Source: Gemmataceae bacterium
Lineage (GTDB): Bacteria; Planctomycetota; Planctomycetia; Gemmatales; Gemmataceae
Length of the DNA stretch: 35,061 bases
NCBI GenBank assembly: GCA_022614915.1
Contig: JAKEHV010000268.1
Coordinates: forward strand, 1 to 35,061
Reading direction: 5' to 3'
Shown here: positions 25,064 to 32,892 of the stretch, one piece after another
How positions within the stretch are numbered: position 1 is the stretch's first letter
How the letters are laid out: each line of letters starts with the position of its first letter
Notes under the pieces: model-generated
The model's input: only the letters and a program-made list of their open reading frames with translations
Told to the model about the DNA's origin: nothing
Databases searched by the model: none
Position numbers and translations under genes: made by a program

Positions 25064-26365
25064 TTATTTTCGTTCACCGAGGAGTGTGGCTTCAATTGCT
25101 TGCACCAGAATCGCGTCGCTCTTGGGCCCGGAAAGAGCTACGGTCGGTTCGTAGCCTCCTTGCAAATACGCTTCGGCGATAGGGATGTAGCCTGGCCCGT
25201 CGTCGCCATAGCCGGCCACGCAAACGAAGCTACTTTTCCGCAGTTGCTGCGTGCGCAATTGATATTCCACGAAAGGCTCGCCGGGCAAATGCACTACCTG
25301 GGCGGGTCCGAGGTCGAGGCAGGTGACGTCGATGGCCTGTTTGCCGCGCGCCAGCCAGGCGAGTTGAAAGGCGGCGTTGTTGCGTCTTGCGACGGGCAGT
25401 TTCGCGTCGTTGAGCGTGCGACGGCTGTCTTCCTCGCCGAACGACTTCTCCGTCCGAGGCGGCAAGTGCACCGGCTGGGTGCGCCAGGCGAACTCCTTCA
25501 CACCGTGCCGCCTCGTTGCCTTCCAGGCCGCCGTCATGCCGTCGTAGATGCGATCGCGGAGGACGGGGCGGTTTTCGTGAGCGCCGTCGTTGTACTTGCC
25601 CGCGGTGATGTTGCCCGCGCAGCCTGTGAAGTAGATTTGGAATATCTTCGCATCGTCTTGGCGGCGTTTCTCGCGCGCCAGGCCGCAGAAATCGGCGCTG
25701 ACCCTGCCGTCGCCGTAATAGCTCATGGGGTGCGTCGCATAGTAATGTAAGGCGGCGAGAGGTGTTTGCCCGTTCCAAAAACTTAGAGTCTTCAACATGG
25801 GATCGATGAGGCCCTCCGGTTCGGCCCGCACCTTGGGGTCCTTGGTCGCGCTGGTCCTAGTGAAGCGTACGCGGCCATCGGGACCGAGTATGCGGCGATT
25901 GGAGGCGACCTCTTGGACACGCGCTTGGCCGACCCCGACATGCGTCCAGGGCGACGTATCGGCCAAAGCGGCGCGGGCCGCGGCGGCCACCTGTTCCACC
26001 ACGCGTTGAAAAAACCGAAGGTCGAGCGACGACGTGGGTTGCGGCGCTTTTTGAATGAGCCGTTCTCCTTCCACATCGGCAAATGGGGCGTTGTGCGGAT
26101 GCACGCAATGGACCGCGACACGATTTTCCACCGTATGCGTCGCCTTGGCCAAAGCGCGCCGGATGCTAAAGTACGCCTCATTGCGCAGCCCGCACCAATC
26201 GAAAGCGCATAAGACGACCGGCTGCCCCATCCCCAAAAGTACAACGCCGAGCGCCTTCAGGGGATCGTCCACACCGCGGACCGCTTGGATCCAGCCGCCG
26301 CACAAAGGATGTCCGATGGGCGGGGTAATATCGCAGGAAAAAGTGGCCAGGTGCAGTGCCGGCAT
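25064..26365 (-). CDS. Neutral ceramidase-like hydrolase
   Basis: 433 residues; ATG at 26365 with GAGG about nine bases upstream. The start ([20 protein letters not shown]) is the 'DITP..G.P..G' opening of the neutral/alkaline non-lysosomal ceramidase N-terminal domain. [12 protein letters not shown] (about 114-125) and [13 protein letters not shown] (about 212-224) hold the metal-binding histidines; [13 protein letters not shown] is the 'GN.gD'-like core motif. The C-terminal immunoglobulin-like domain of true ceramidases is missing. There is no clear signal peptide. Members of this planctomycete branch are often annotated only as hypothetical, and the real substrate may be another amide. 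It is co-transcribed with the Gfo/Idh gene. Confidence 0.75.
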   Translation of the reverse strand: MPALHLATFSCDITPPIGHPLCGGWIQAVRGVDDPLKALGVVLLGMGQPVVLCAFDWCGLRNEAYFSIRRALAKATHTVENRVAVHCVHPHNAPFADVEGERLIQKAPQPTSSLDLRFFQRVVEQVAAAARAALADTSPWTHVGVGQARVQEVASNRRILGPDGRVRFTRTSATKDPKVRAEPEGLIDPMLKTLSFWNGQTPLAALHYYATHPMSYYGDGRVSADFCGLAREKRRQDDAKIFQIYFTGCAGNITAGKYNDGAHENRPVLRDRIYDGMTAAWKATRRHGVKEFAWRTQPVHLPPRTEKSFGEEDSRRTLNDAKLPVARRNNAAFQLAWLARGKQAIDVTCLDLGPAQVVHLPGEPFVEYQLRTQQLRKSSFVCVAGYGDDGPGYIPIAEAYLQGGYEPTVALSGPKSDAILVQAIEATLLGERK

Positions 26366-26630
26366 GATGCTGCCTCGCTTGTCCAGTTTGCAAATAGCCG
26401 TGCGAACTGTACGTCTTGCCCAGCATCCGGGTTTGGTAAGATTCTATGCGAGTTGGCGCGCAATGGTGAATCGATAAATCGAAAGGACTTTTTAACAATC
26501 GATTAATGACGAAATTGATGGAGTTTGCCGATAATAGAAGATGAATGGCTCCGCGAAACCGCCGGCGTTGCCTGGGGTTTACACTTTTGCCTGCGCGATG
26601 CTGAATTGGCCTCACGATTGAGGGAGAGAC

Positions 26631-27398
26631 ATGCGAATTCGAAACTGGTTGCGTTTGGCAGCGGCATTGGGATTGGTGTTGTGCGGCAACGCAGCCAGTC
26701 ACGCGCAAGCGACCGGCGGCGGCATGACGGGCGGCGGCGGCGGAGCGACGGGCGGCGGCGGGCAAATCGGGGGCGGGGCCAGCATCGGCAGCGGCCAATC
26801 GATTGGCACGGGCGCACAGGCGGGGAGCTTTGCCGGCGGCCAAGGCGCCGCCGCCGGGCCAACGACCACGCAGGCAGGCGGACGCGCCACGGGCGGCACG
26901 AATACTATTCCCACTGCCCAAAACGTGCTCAAGGGCACCTACAACAACCCAATGTATTTCGGTCTGCAAGCGCCCAAGACCGTGTTCTCGTACACCAACC
27001 CAAGCACCACCAGCAAGAGCTTCGGCCAACCGCTCTATGGCGTGATTTCCACGCAAGCGACCACCAGAGCCACTGGCACGACGCAAAACGAAGGCATGAG
27101 CTTCAACACGCTCGGCTACTATCGCGCCAACCCCTACTCCACAGTGCTTAGCGAAGACGTGCCGGTCGTGCAACGCGCCGCGAGCGTTTTGGAGAATGAA
27201 CTCGTAAGCGCACTCGAACGCGCGAAATCACGGCTCAATGCCAACAGTCACATCACTGTCACAGTCGAAGACGGCGGTCTCGTCCTCTTGCAAGGGCAAG
27301 TTGCCAGCGCGCGGGAAGGACGCCTCGTGCAAGGCATGATAAGCATGACGCCCGGTGTGCGCGGCGTGCGCAATGAGCTTGCCGTCGAAACAAAATAG
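26631..27398 (+). CDS. Exported glycine-rich protein with C-terminal BON domain
   Basis: 255 residues; ATG at 26631 follows GAGGGAGAGAC. A signal peptide (LRLAAALGLVLCGNAASHAQ) ends at AQA. Residues 28-90 are a Gly/Ala/Thr-rich low-complexity region with repeated TGGG units. A middle region of about 85 residues (including YNNPMYFGLQAPKTVFSYTN) has no recognised fold. Residues about 190-254 form a BON domain: LERAKSRLNANSHITVTVED, then LVLLQGQVASAREGRLV and PGVRGVRNELAV. BON domains bind membranes or peptidoglycan-linked partners, so a periplasmic or outer-surface role is inferred. The gene stands alone, divergent from the ceramidase-like gene. A TTTACA element about 55 bp upstream could be part of its promoter. 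Confidence 0.85.
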   Translation: MRIRNWLRLAAALGLVLCGNAASHAQATGGGMTGGGGGATGGGGQIGGGASIGSGQSIGTGAQAGSFAGGQGAAAGPTTTQAGGRATGGTNTIPTAQNVLKGTYNNPMYFGLQAPKTVFSYTNPSTTSKSFGQPLYGVISTQATTRATGTTQNEGMSFNTLGYYRANPYSTVLSEDVPVVQRAASVLENELVSALERAKSRLNANSHITVTVEDGGLVLLQGQVASAREGRLVQGMISMTPGVRGVRNELAVETK

Positions 27399-27424
27399 CA
27401 TTCCTTCACTCACTTCAACTTAAT

Positions 27425-27460
27425 TTGCTGACACATCATGTTTTACGATGGTGTCAGCAA
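27425..27460. terminator. Hairpin between the convergent BON and GlmU-like genes
   Basis: TTGCTGACAC (27425-27434) and GTGTCAGCAA (27451-27460) are exact inverted copies, with an ATC/GAT extension next to a one-base bulge. It lies 26 bp after the BON gene stop. The T-run is short, so termination is inferred from position. Confidence 0.5.
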
Positions 27461-27578
27461 TTATGCTCCCACATGAATTCACCGAACTCGTGCGCGGCTA
27501 TTGAATATCCGCTGCTCGTCGTGGGCGTAAACTAACAAGGTGTTGACATTCAAGAACTGGCGCCGATGATGCGTCGGT

Positions 27579-28874
27579 CTACACGCTGCGCCGCAGTTTG
27601 CGCCATTCACTTTCGCGCAGCACCCGCCTTCGGCCCTCCGCGGTTTGATCGTAAACCCACAAAAAGAAATCGCGGTGCGTATCGGTCCATTCCTGGCCGC
27701 GCCGCCTCATGACTAGCGCCCCGGTCGCGAAGGCCTGCCGCAGGTCTTGCCGTTCTTGAACTTGACCGTAGCTGACCTGACAAAACGACGGCACGACGGA
27801 CGGCAAAAGCGAGCCCGAAGGCAGCAGGTTGCAAAAGGCGCCGATGGACGAGCCGGTGTTGAGCAACGCCCCCAGCCCGGTTTTGGTGTGGTCGCCGATA
27901 AACGAGCCGATCTTGTGGCGGCCGGTGGTGATTCTTTCGTCGCCGACGTGGACGCGGACGGCGCCGTAGTCGTTGCGCAGGTCGCTCGTCTGCGTGCCGG
28001 CGGCGAGGTTGACCCATTCGCCGACGTAGGAATGCCCAAGGAAGCCATCGTGATACTTATTGCTGTTGCCTTGGACAATGCTGGCTTCGACTTCGCCGCC
28101 GATCCGGCAGCCGGGGCCGATAGTGCCGCCGCGCAGCTTCGCTCCCATGATCCACGCGTCCCGCCCCACATAACACGGCCCTTCCAGTCTGCTGAACGCG
28201 TGCACTTTCGCGCCGCGGTCGATCAGGACCGGGCCGTTGCGCGTGTCGGCCACCACGAACGGCTCGACTTCAACATCCTCGGCAATGAGGAGTTGTTCGG
28301 GCCGACCAACGACGACCATTTGCGCCGGATCAAGCGCCTCGGCGCGACGCGCCAGGGAAGGATCTTGGGCTGCGCGCCAAGCAGCGTCTTGTTTCAATGC
28401 GACTGGGTTGGCGTCTACGAGATCCCAAAGGTGCTGGGCCATCATGCCGCCCGCGGTCACCGCCGGCAGTGTTTTCTTCCAATGGGATAGCCAAGCGGGC
28501 AATGACTCCAAATCGACCTCGCCGCCGCCATACTCCGGCAAGGCCACGTAGGCGATGTGCATGCCGGCCAGGCCGATATGGGGCTGCGATAGATCAGGTG
28601 CGAACCCAGCGGGAGGCAACCAGCGCGCATTCACCAGGAAAAGCGCTGCGCTCTCTTGGAATTCGTGTTCGTTGACGGACAATTCCGGAAACTGCACACG
28701 CGTGAATTCCGCCAAGCCCGGACGCACCAGCGCACCCACCTCGGTCGTCCCGAATGCGCGTTGTTGGCGTTCCCGCAGCGTGGACGCCCCGCAGCGCAAG
28801 GCGAACGCCGGTCGCGTCAGCGTCAACGGCTCCAGATTCAACACTTCGGCGTCTTCGTAAATGCAGATACGCAT
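27579..28874 (-). CDS. GlmU-like sugar nucleotidyltransferase/acyltransferase-family protein
   Basis: 431 residues starting MRICIYEDAEVLNLEPLTLT. The N half matches the 'putative sugar nucleotidyltransferase' family (E/DD.E..NL.PLTLTRP..ALRCG), in which the GXGTRM pyrophosphorylase loop of true GlmU is absent. The C half (about 205-400) is a left-handed parallel beta-helix: VLIDRGAKVHAFSRLEGPCY, then GGTIGPGCRIGGEVEASIVQ, NKYHDGFLGHSYVGEW, and GDHTKTGLGALLNTGSSIGA. These hexapeptide repeats suggest acetyl transfer to an amino sugar. The start lies 3 nt after glmS, so both are made from one message and probably act in UDP-GlcNAc supply for peptidoglycan or LPS. The exact reaction is not proven. 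Confidence 0.85.
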   Translation of the reverse strand: MRICIYEDAEVLNLEPLTLTRPAFALRCGASTLRERQQRAFGTTEVGALVRPGLAEFTRVQFPELSVNEHEFQESAALFLVNARWLPPAGFAPDLSQPHIGLAGMHIAYVALPEYGGGEVDLESLPAWLSHWKKTLPAVTAGGMMAQHLWDLVDANPVALKQDAAWRAAQDPSLARRAEALDPAQMVVVGRPEQLLIAEDVEVEPFVVADTRNGPVLIDRGAKVHAFSRLEGPCYVGRDAWIMGAKLRGGTIGPGCRIGGEVEASIVQGNSNKYHDGFLGHSYVGEWVNLAAGTQTSDLRNDYGAVRVHVGDERITTGRHKIGSFIGDHTKTGLGALLNTGSSIGAFCNLLPSGSLLPSVVPSFCQVSYGQVQERQDLRQAFATGALVMRRRGQEWTDTHRDFFLWVYDQTAEGRRRVLRESEWRKLRRSV

Positions 28875-28877
28875 AGC

Positions 28878-30704
28878 TCACTCCACCGTCACGCTCTTCG
28901 CCAAGTTTCGCGGTTTATCGATATCGCAGCCACGCAACAGCGCGATGTGGTAGGCCAACAGTTGCAGCGGCACGGCGACGACGAGCGGCTGCAAGTAGTC
29001 CGGCACGCTGGGCACGTAGATAATGTCGTCGGCGCGGGCTGCAATTTCCTCGTCGTCCTCGCAGGCAACGGCGATGACAGGGCCGCCGCGCGCTTTGATT
29101 TCTTCCAGATTGCTCATCACTTTGTCGTAAACGGCGCCATGCGGAGCGAGAAACACGGAGGGCGTGCGCTCATCCACGAGAGCGATCGGGCCGTGCTTCA
29201 TTTCGGCAGCCGGATACCCCTCGGCGTGGATATAGCTGATTTCTTTGAGCTTGAGCGCCCCTTCGAGCGCCATCGGATAGAGGTATTGCCGGCCCAAGTA
29301 CAACATGTTGTTGACGTGCTGGTACTTTTGGGCGACCTCATTCACTTGTTCATGGCACTTCAGCGTCTCACGAATGATGTCCGGCATTGCCCGCAGCTCG
29401 GCGATGATGCGCTGGCCGGCGGCATGGGATACATGACGCATCCGGCCCAAATAAAGGGCGAGCAGCGTGAGCACGGTGACCTGAGCGGTGAACGCCTTGG
29501 TGCTGGCGACGCCGATTTCCGGCCCGGCGTGCAGGTATACGCCGCCATCGGACTCGCGGGCAATGGTGCTGCCGACGACATTGCAGAGCGCCAGCGTGCG
29601 CTGGCCTTTTCGCTTCGATTCGCGCAGAGCCGCCAGCGTGTCTGCAGTCTCGCCCGATTGCGTGATGCCCAGGACGACTGTGTTCTGATCCAACGGCGGA
29701 TTGCGGTAGCGGAATTCGCTCGCGTATTCGACTTCCACAGGAATCCGCGCGAATTGCTCGAAAAGGTATTCACCCAGAATGCCGGCGTGGTAGCTCGTGC
29801 CGCACGCCGTCATGACAATGCGATTCACTTCGCGCAGCTCGCGCGGCGACAGATTGAGCCCGCCGAAATGCGCCGTCGCCTCGGCCTGGTTCAAACGCCC
29901 CGCCATCGCGCGTTCCAGGACTTCCGGCTGCTCGTAAATCTCCTTGAGCATGAAGTGTTCGAAATCGCCCTTGTCGACGTCGTCCGGACTCCAATGCAAC
30001 GTCTCTACCTCGGCGTGGATGTCGTGCCGGTCGCCATTGAGTATCTGCCAGCGCTCGGGGGTCAAGACGCAAAGCTGATGATCGTTGAGATAGACCACGC
30101 GCTGGGTGTGACCGGCTAAGGCACTGGCGTCGCTGGCAAGATAACATGCTCCGTCGCCCAGGCCGACGACCAGCGGACTGCCCAGCCGCGCGCCGACGAT
30201 GGTTCCCGGGAAACGCGGGCTGATCACGGCCAAGCCATACGTCCCAGTGAGGTGCGCGGCTGCTTTCTGAACCGCTTCAACCAAATCGTCTTCCAGGTAG
30301 GAAGCGATCAAATGGGCAATGACTTCGGTGTCCGTTTGGCTGCGAAAGACGAACCCGCGTTCTTGAAGCTGGCGCTTGAGGACCGTGTAGTTTTCAATTA
30401 CGCCGTTATGGACCACGGCGACTTCGCCGTCGCCGCCGACGTGCGGGTGGGCATTGGCATCGGTGGCGCCTCCGTGCGTGGCCCAACGGGTATGGCTAAT
30501 GCCGCACGTGCCTCCCGCGGGTTGGCGCTGAACGAGCGCATCCAACTCGGCAATGCGGCCGGCCTTTTTGCGGAGCCTGAGTTGATTGCCGGCGACGGTG
30601 GCGATACCCGCACTGTCATAGCCACGATATTCCAGGCGTGCCAACCCGTCCAAGAGAATGGGTTGGGCTTGCTTAAGACCGGTATAGCCCACGATGCCGC
30701 ACAT
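28878..30704 (-). CDS. glmS: Glutamine--fructose-6-phosphate aminotransferase
   Basis: 608 residues, the usual length; ATG at 30704 with GGAG eight bases upstream. It makes glucosamine-6-phosphate from fructose-6-phosphate and glutamine, the first step to UDP-GlcNAc, in the cytoplasm. The N-terminal glutaminase domain starts MCGIVGYTG with nucleophile C2 and contains LEYRGYDSAGIAT, SHTRWATHGG and VVHNGVIENY. The isomerase half has two SIS domains (TACGTSYHAGILGEYLFEQF, GITQSGETADTLAAL and YLGRQYLYPMALEGALKLKE) and the closing PRNLAKSVTVE. It leads an operon with the GlmU-like gene. No glmS ribozyme was recognised upstream. Confidence 0.97.
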   Translation of the reverse strand: MCGIVGYTGLKQAQPILLDGLARLEYRGYDSAGIATVAGNQLRLRKKAGRIAELDALVQRQPAGGTCGISHTRWATHGGATDANAHPHVGGDGEVAVVHNGVIENYTVLKRQLQERGFVFRSQTDTEVIAHLIASYLEDDLVEAVQKAAAHLTGTYGLAVISPRFPGTIVGARLGSPLVVGLGDGACYLASDASALAGHTQRVVYLNDHQLCVLTPERWQILNGDRHDIHAEVETLHWSPDDVDKGDFEHFMLKEIYEQPEVLERAMAGRLNQAEATAHFGGLNLSPRELREVNRIVMTACGTSYHAGILGEYLFEQFARIPVEVEYASEFRYRNPPLDQNTVVLGITQSGETADTLAALRESKRKGQRTLALCNVVGSTIARESDGGVYLHAGPEIGVASTKAFTAQVTVLTLLALYLGRMRHVSHAAGQRIIAELRAMPDIIRETLKCHEQVNEVAQKYQHVNNMLYLGRQYLYPMALEGALKLKEISYIHAEGYPAAEMKHGPIALVDERTPSVFLAPHGAVYDKVMSNLEEIKARGGPVIAVACEDDEEIAARADDIIYVPSVPDYLQPLVVAVPLQLLAYHIALLRGCDIDKPRNLAKSVTVE

Positions 30705-31088
30705 AGGCGCACTCCAACTCTGTGTGTTTAGATTAGAGGCGGCTGAACAACTCTAGGTTTCTTGCGTGGAGAGATTGGCGCGCAAGTTCAGTGTTTGGCA
30801 GACGCGGGCATCTGCCCTCCTTCGGCCAAGCGTTACCGAGGAACAAAGGAGTCTGCGTAGAAGAGCAAACGGCGAGCCATCCCTGGCGTGGACGAAGGAA
30901 TTGTGCAAGAACACCGAGGATTGGCGTATCAACAAACCTGCCAAGCACTTTGGGAACCCGAATGCAGAGGCGCCAATTTGGTTTTCCGAAAGTAAACGGG
31001 CGCGACTGTCAACGAATAATTACGCTGTTGACACTTGCCTCTTGACACCGGATTCGCTGTATTCCCTCGCTCGCGCGTCGGGCTAGTG
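30705..31088. other. Intergenic region between glmS and the CRTAC1 gene
   Basis: About 380 bp. It holds the glmS leader on its left, two TTGACAC words near 31028-31048, and an arm of the dispersed 28-bp repeat at 31063-31090. No gene and no clear promoter was found; both flanking genes are on the minus strand. Confidence 0.5.
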
Positions 31089-31090
31089 TT
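31063..31090. repeat. Second copy of the dispersed repeat arm
   Basis: This 28-nt stretch is identical to 16821-16848, the right arm of the palindrome (containing CTCGCTCGCGCGTCGGGC). Only one arm is present. It begins exactly at the stop codon of the CRTAC1 gene, so the element ends at or in that codon. Confidence 0.85.
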
Positions 31091-32879
31091 AGTGTTTCTC
31101 TTTCTGAGCGAGACGGTGATAACGGTCTATCTCCAATCCGGTCCATACTTGCTGCTTGCCGTCAGGCCAAATGACGCGCAAGCTGTCGATGCGCTCGGCC
31201 TTTCCCAGGCCGAAAACAGAGCGGCGGTCGGGTGCGGAAGCGTAACTCCCCCCGCCTTTGGCAAAGCGGGTTTGCCTGCGGCCTCCCGCTTCGAGCACGA
31301 TTCGAGCGCCGACGACATCCGCCTTTTCCGCCGGCGCGAGTTCCACACCGATCCAGTGATTCTCCTTTGGCGCCACATTTCGAAGAATCGCAACCGGCTC
31401 GTTCATGTGACTGACGACAATGTCTATTCTGCCGTCGTTGTCGAGATCGCCTAGAGCGGCGCCGCGCGCGAGATGCGCTCTTTGGAAATAGGCGCCGCCG
31501 CGTTTCGTGATATCGACAAACTTGCCGGCCTGGTTGCGCAATAGCACCGGCTTTTGCTGGCGCGGCGCCCCGGTGGGATAGCGGATAGCGTGGCCGTTGG
31601 CGATGAACAAGTCTTCCCAGCCGTGATGGTCGATGTCGAGGAATCCCGTGCCCCAGCCAACGTACTTTTGGCCGATGGCGGCGATGCCCGACGCGGGCGT
31701 GTGGAAAATGAAAAGAACGCGGTCCTTGTCACAAACGTTGCGGTACAAGGCGTGCAGCTCATTCTCATAATTGGTGACCCAAAGCGCGGGCAAGCCGCGG
31801 CCGTCGGGATCACCCACGTCGACGCCCATGCTGCCTTGAGGGTTGCCGCTGCCGTCGCCGGCGACGCCGGCCATCAAACCCTGTTCGCGGAAGCGAATCT
31901 TGCCGGGAGTGGATTGGTTGACGTACAAGAAGTTGAGCACCGTATCGTTCGCCACGTAGATGTCCGGCTTACCGTCGAGGTTGACATCGACGCTGATCAC
32001 TCCCAATCCTTTACTGCCGTTGCCGCCTTTGAGCAGGCCTGCTTCGACGCTGACATCGGTGAAGCTGCCGTCGGTGTTGTTGCGATAGACTTTGTGCGGC
32101 AGACCTTGGAATCTCTTCGGTGGACAGACATCGCGCGTCTTGCCGTCATAATCACAGTCCGTCGGATGGTTGTTGAACGACCAGTCTACATACTGGCAGA
32201 CATAGGGATCGGGCCAGCCGTCGGAATCCAAATCGGCCCAAGCGGCGCTCGTGGCCCAGCTGATGTCCCTGTCGAGGCCGGCATTGGCGCTGGCGTCTTG
32301 GAAGCGGCGTCCGCCCTTGCCGTCGGCGACGTTTTGAAACAGGGCGATGCGGCCCCAGCCGGTGACCAGCAAGTCCGGCCAGCCGTCGCGGTCATAATCC
32401 GCAACTGCGGCGCCGTGCGTGTAGAACCATGGCTGACCGCTGTCGAGCCCATCGAGGCCGGCCTCTTGGGTTACGTCGCGAAACTTTAGATCGCCCAGGT
32501 TTTTGAAGAGACGACACGGATGCCCGCGAATCTCTTTGTTTTCCTCTCCTGCGAAATAGCCGCCGCCGGCCAGAAACAAGTCCAGCAAGCCGTCGCCGTC
32601 GTAGTCGATGAGGGCAGCGCCGCCGCCCAGCGATTCGAGAATGGACAAGTGCGGAGGTTTGACTTCTTCGCCGTTGCGATAAGTGAAGTCCACACCCGAG
32701 GCGGCAGTTACGTCATCGAACAAGTCAGGCCCGTGGGCGTCAAGCCCTACGTTGGGCGCAAGGGGCCTGCCCACCTTGACCGGGGGAACGTCGTTCGCCG
32801 AGCGCTGACTGCAGGCCCAAAGACTCAGGAGAAATGGACACGATAACCACAGCCAGTTTTTTTTCATGCGTTCTGCCAT
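31089..32879 (-). CDS. CRTAC1-type FG-GAP/ASPIC lipoprotein
   Basis: 596 residues from the ATG at 32879 (MAERMKKNWLWLSC); the ATG at 32867 (MKKNWLWLSC) is an alternative. A lipoprotein-type signal ends at C22 or so (SLWACSQR), with tryptophan at -2 being unusual for a lipobox. Seven or so FG-GAP/VCBS repeats follow, each with an acidic calcium loop: DYDGDGLLDLFLAGG, DYDRDGWPDLLVTG, DLDSDGWPDPYVC, DVNLDGKPDIYVAND, and DLDNDGRIDIVVSH. The C-terminus (about 500-590) is an ASPIC/UnbV domain (HWIGVELAP, IVLEAGGRRQTRFAKGGGSY, RVIWPDGKQQVW). It is an extracellular beta-propeller protein, probably calcium-binding; partners are unknown. It starts 13 nt after the sigma/WD40/TPR fusion stop, implying co-transcription. 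Confidence 0.9.
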   Translation of the reverse strand: MAERMKKNWLWLSCPFLLSLWACSQRSANDVPPVKVGRPLAPNVGLDAHGPDLFDDVTAASGVDFTYRNGEEVKPPHLSILESLGGGAALIDYDGDGLLDLFLAGGGYFAGEENKEIRGHPCRLFKNLGDLKFRDVTQEAGLDGLDSGQPWFYTHGAAVADYDRDGWPDLLVTGWGRIALFQNVADGKGGRRFQDASANAGLDRDISWATSAAWADLDSDGWPDPYVCQYVDWSFNNHPTDCDYDGKTRDVCPPKRFQGLPHKVYRNNTDGSFTDVSVEAGLLKGGNGSKGLGVISVDVNLDGKPDIYVANDTVLNFLYVNQSTPGKIRFREQGLMAGVAGDGSGNPQGSMGVDVGDPDGRGLPALWVTNYENELHALYRNVCDKDRVLFIFHTPASGIAAIGQKYVGWGTGFLDIDHHGWEDLFIANGHAIRYPTGAPRQQKPVLLRNQAGKFVDITKRGGAYFQRAHLARGAALGDLDNDGRIDIVVSHMNEPVAILRNVAPKENHWIGVELAPAEKADVVGARIVLEAGGRRQTRFAKGGGSYASAPDRRSVFGLGKAERIDSLRVIWPDGKQQVWTGLEIDRYHRLAQKEKH

Positions 32880-32892
32880 TCGTTGGAAATCG

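Noticed and set aside
28656-30119. 487-codon open frame on the plus strand opposite glmS and the GlmU-like gene
   Set aside because: It lies wholly antisense to two clear genes and crosses their junction; the protein has no recognisable family and arises from high G+C codon bias.
30705-31060. glmS ribozyme upstream of glmS
   Set aside because: No pseudoknotted core or cleavage-site context was recognised in the leader, and the ribozyme is mainly known from Firmicutes.
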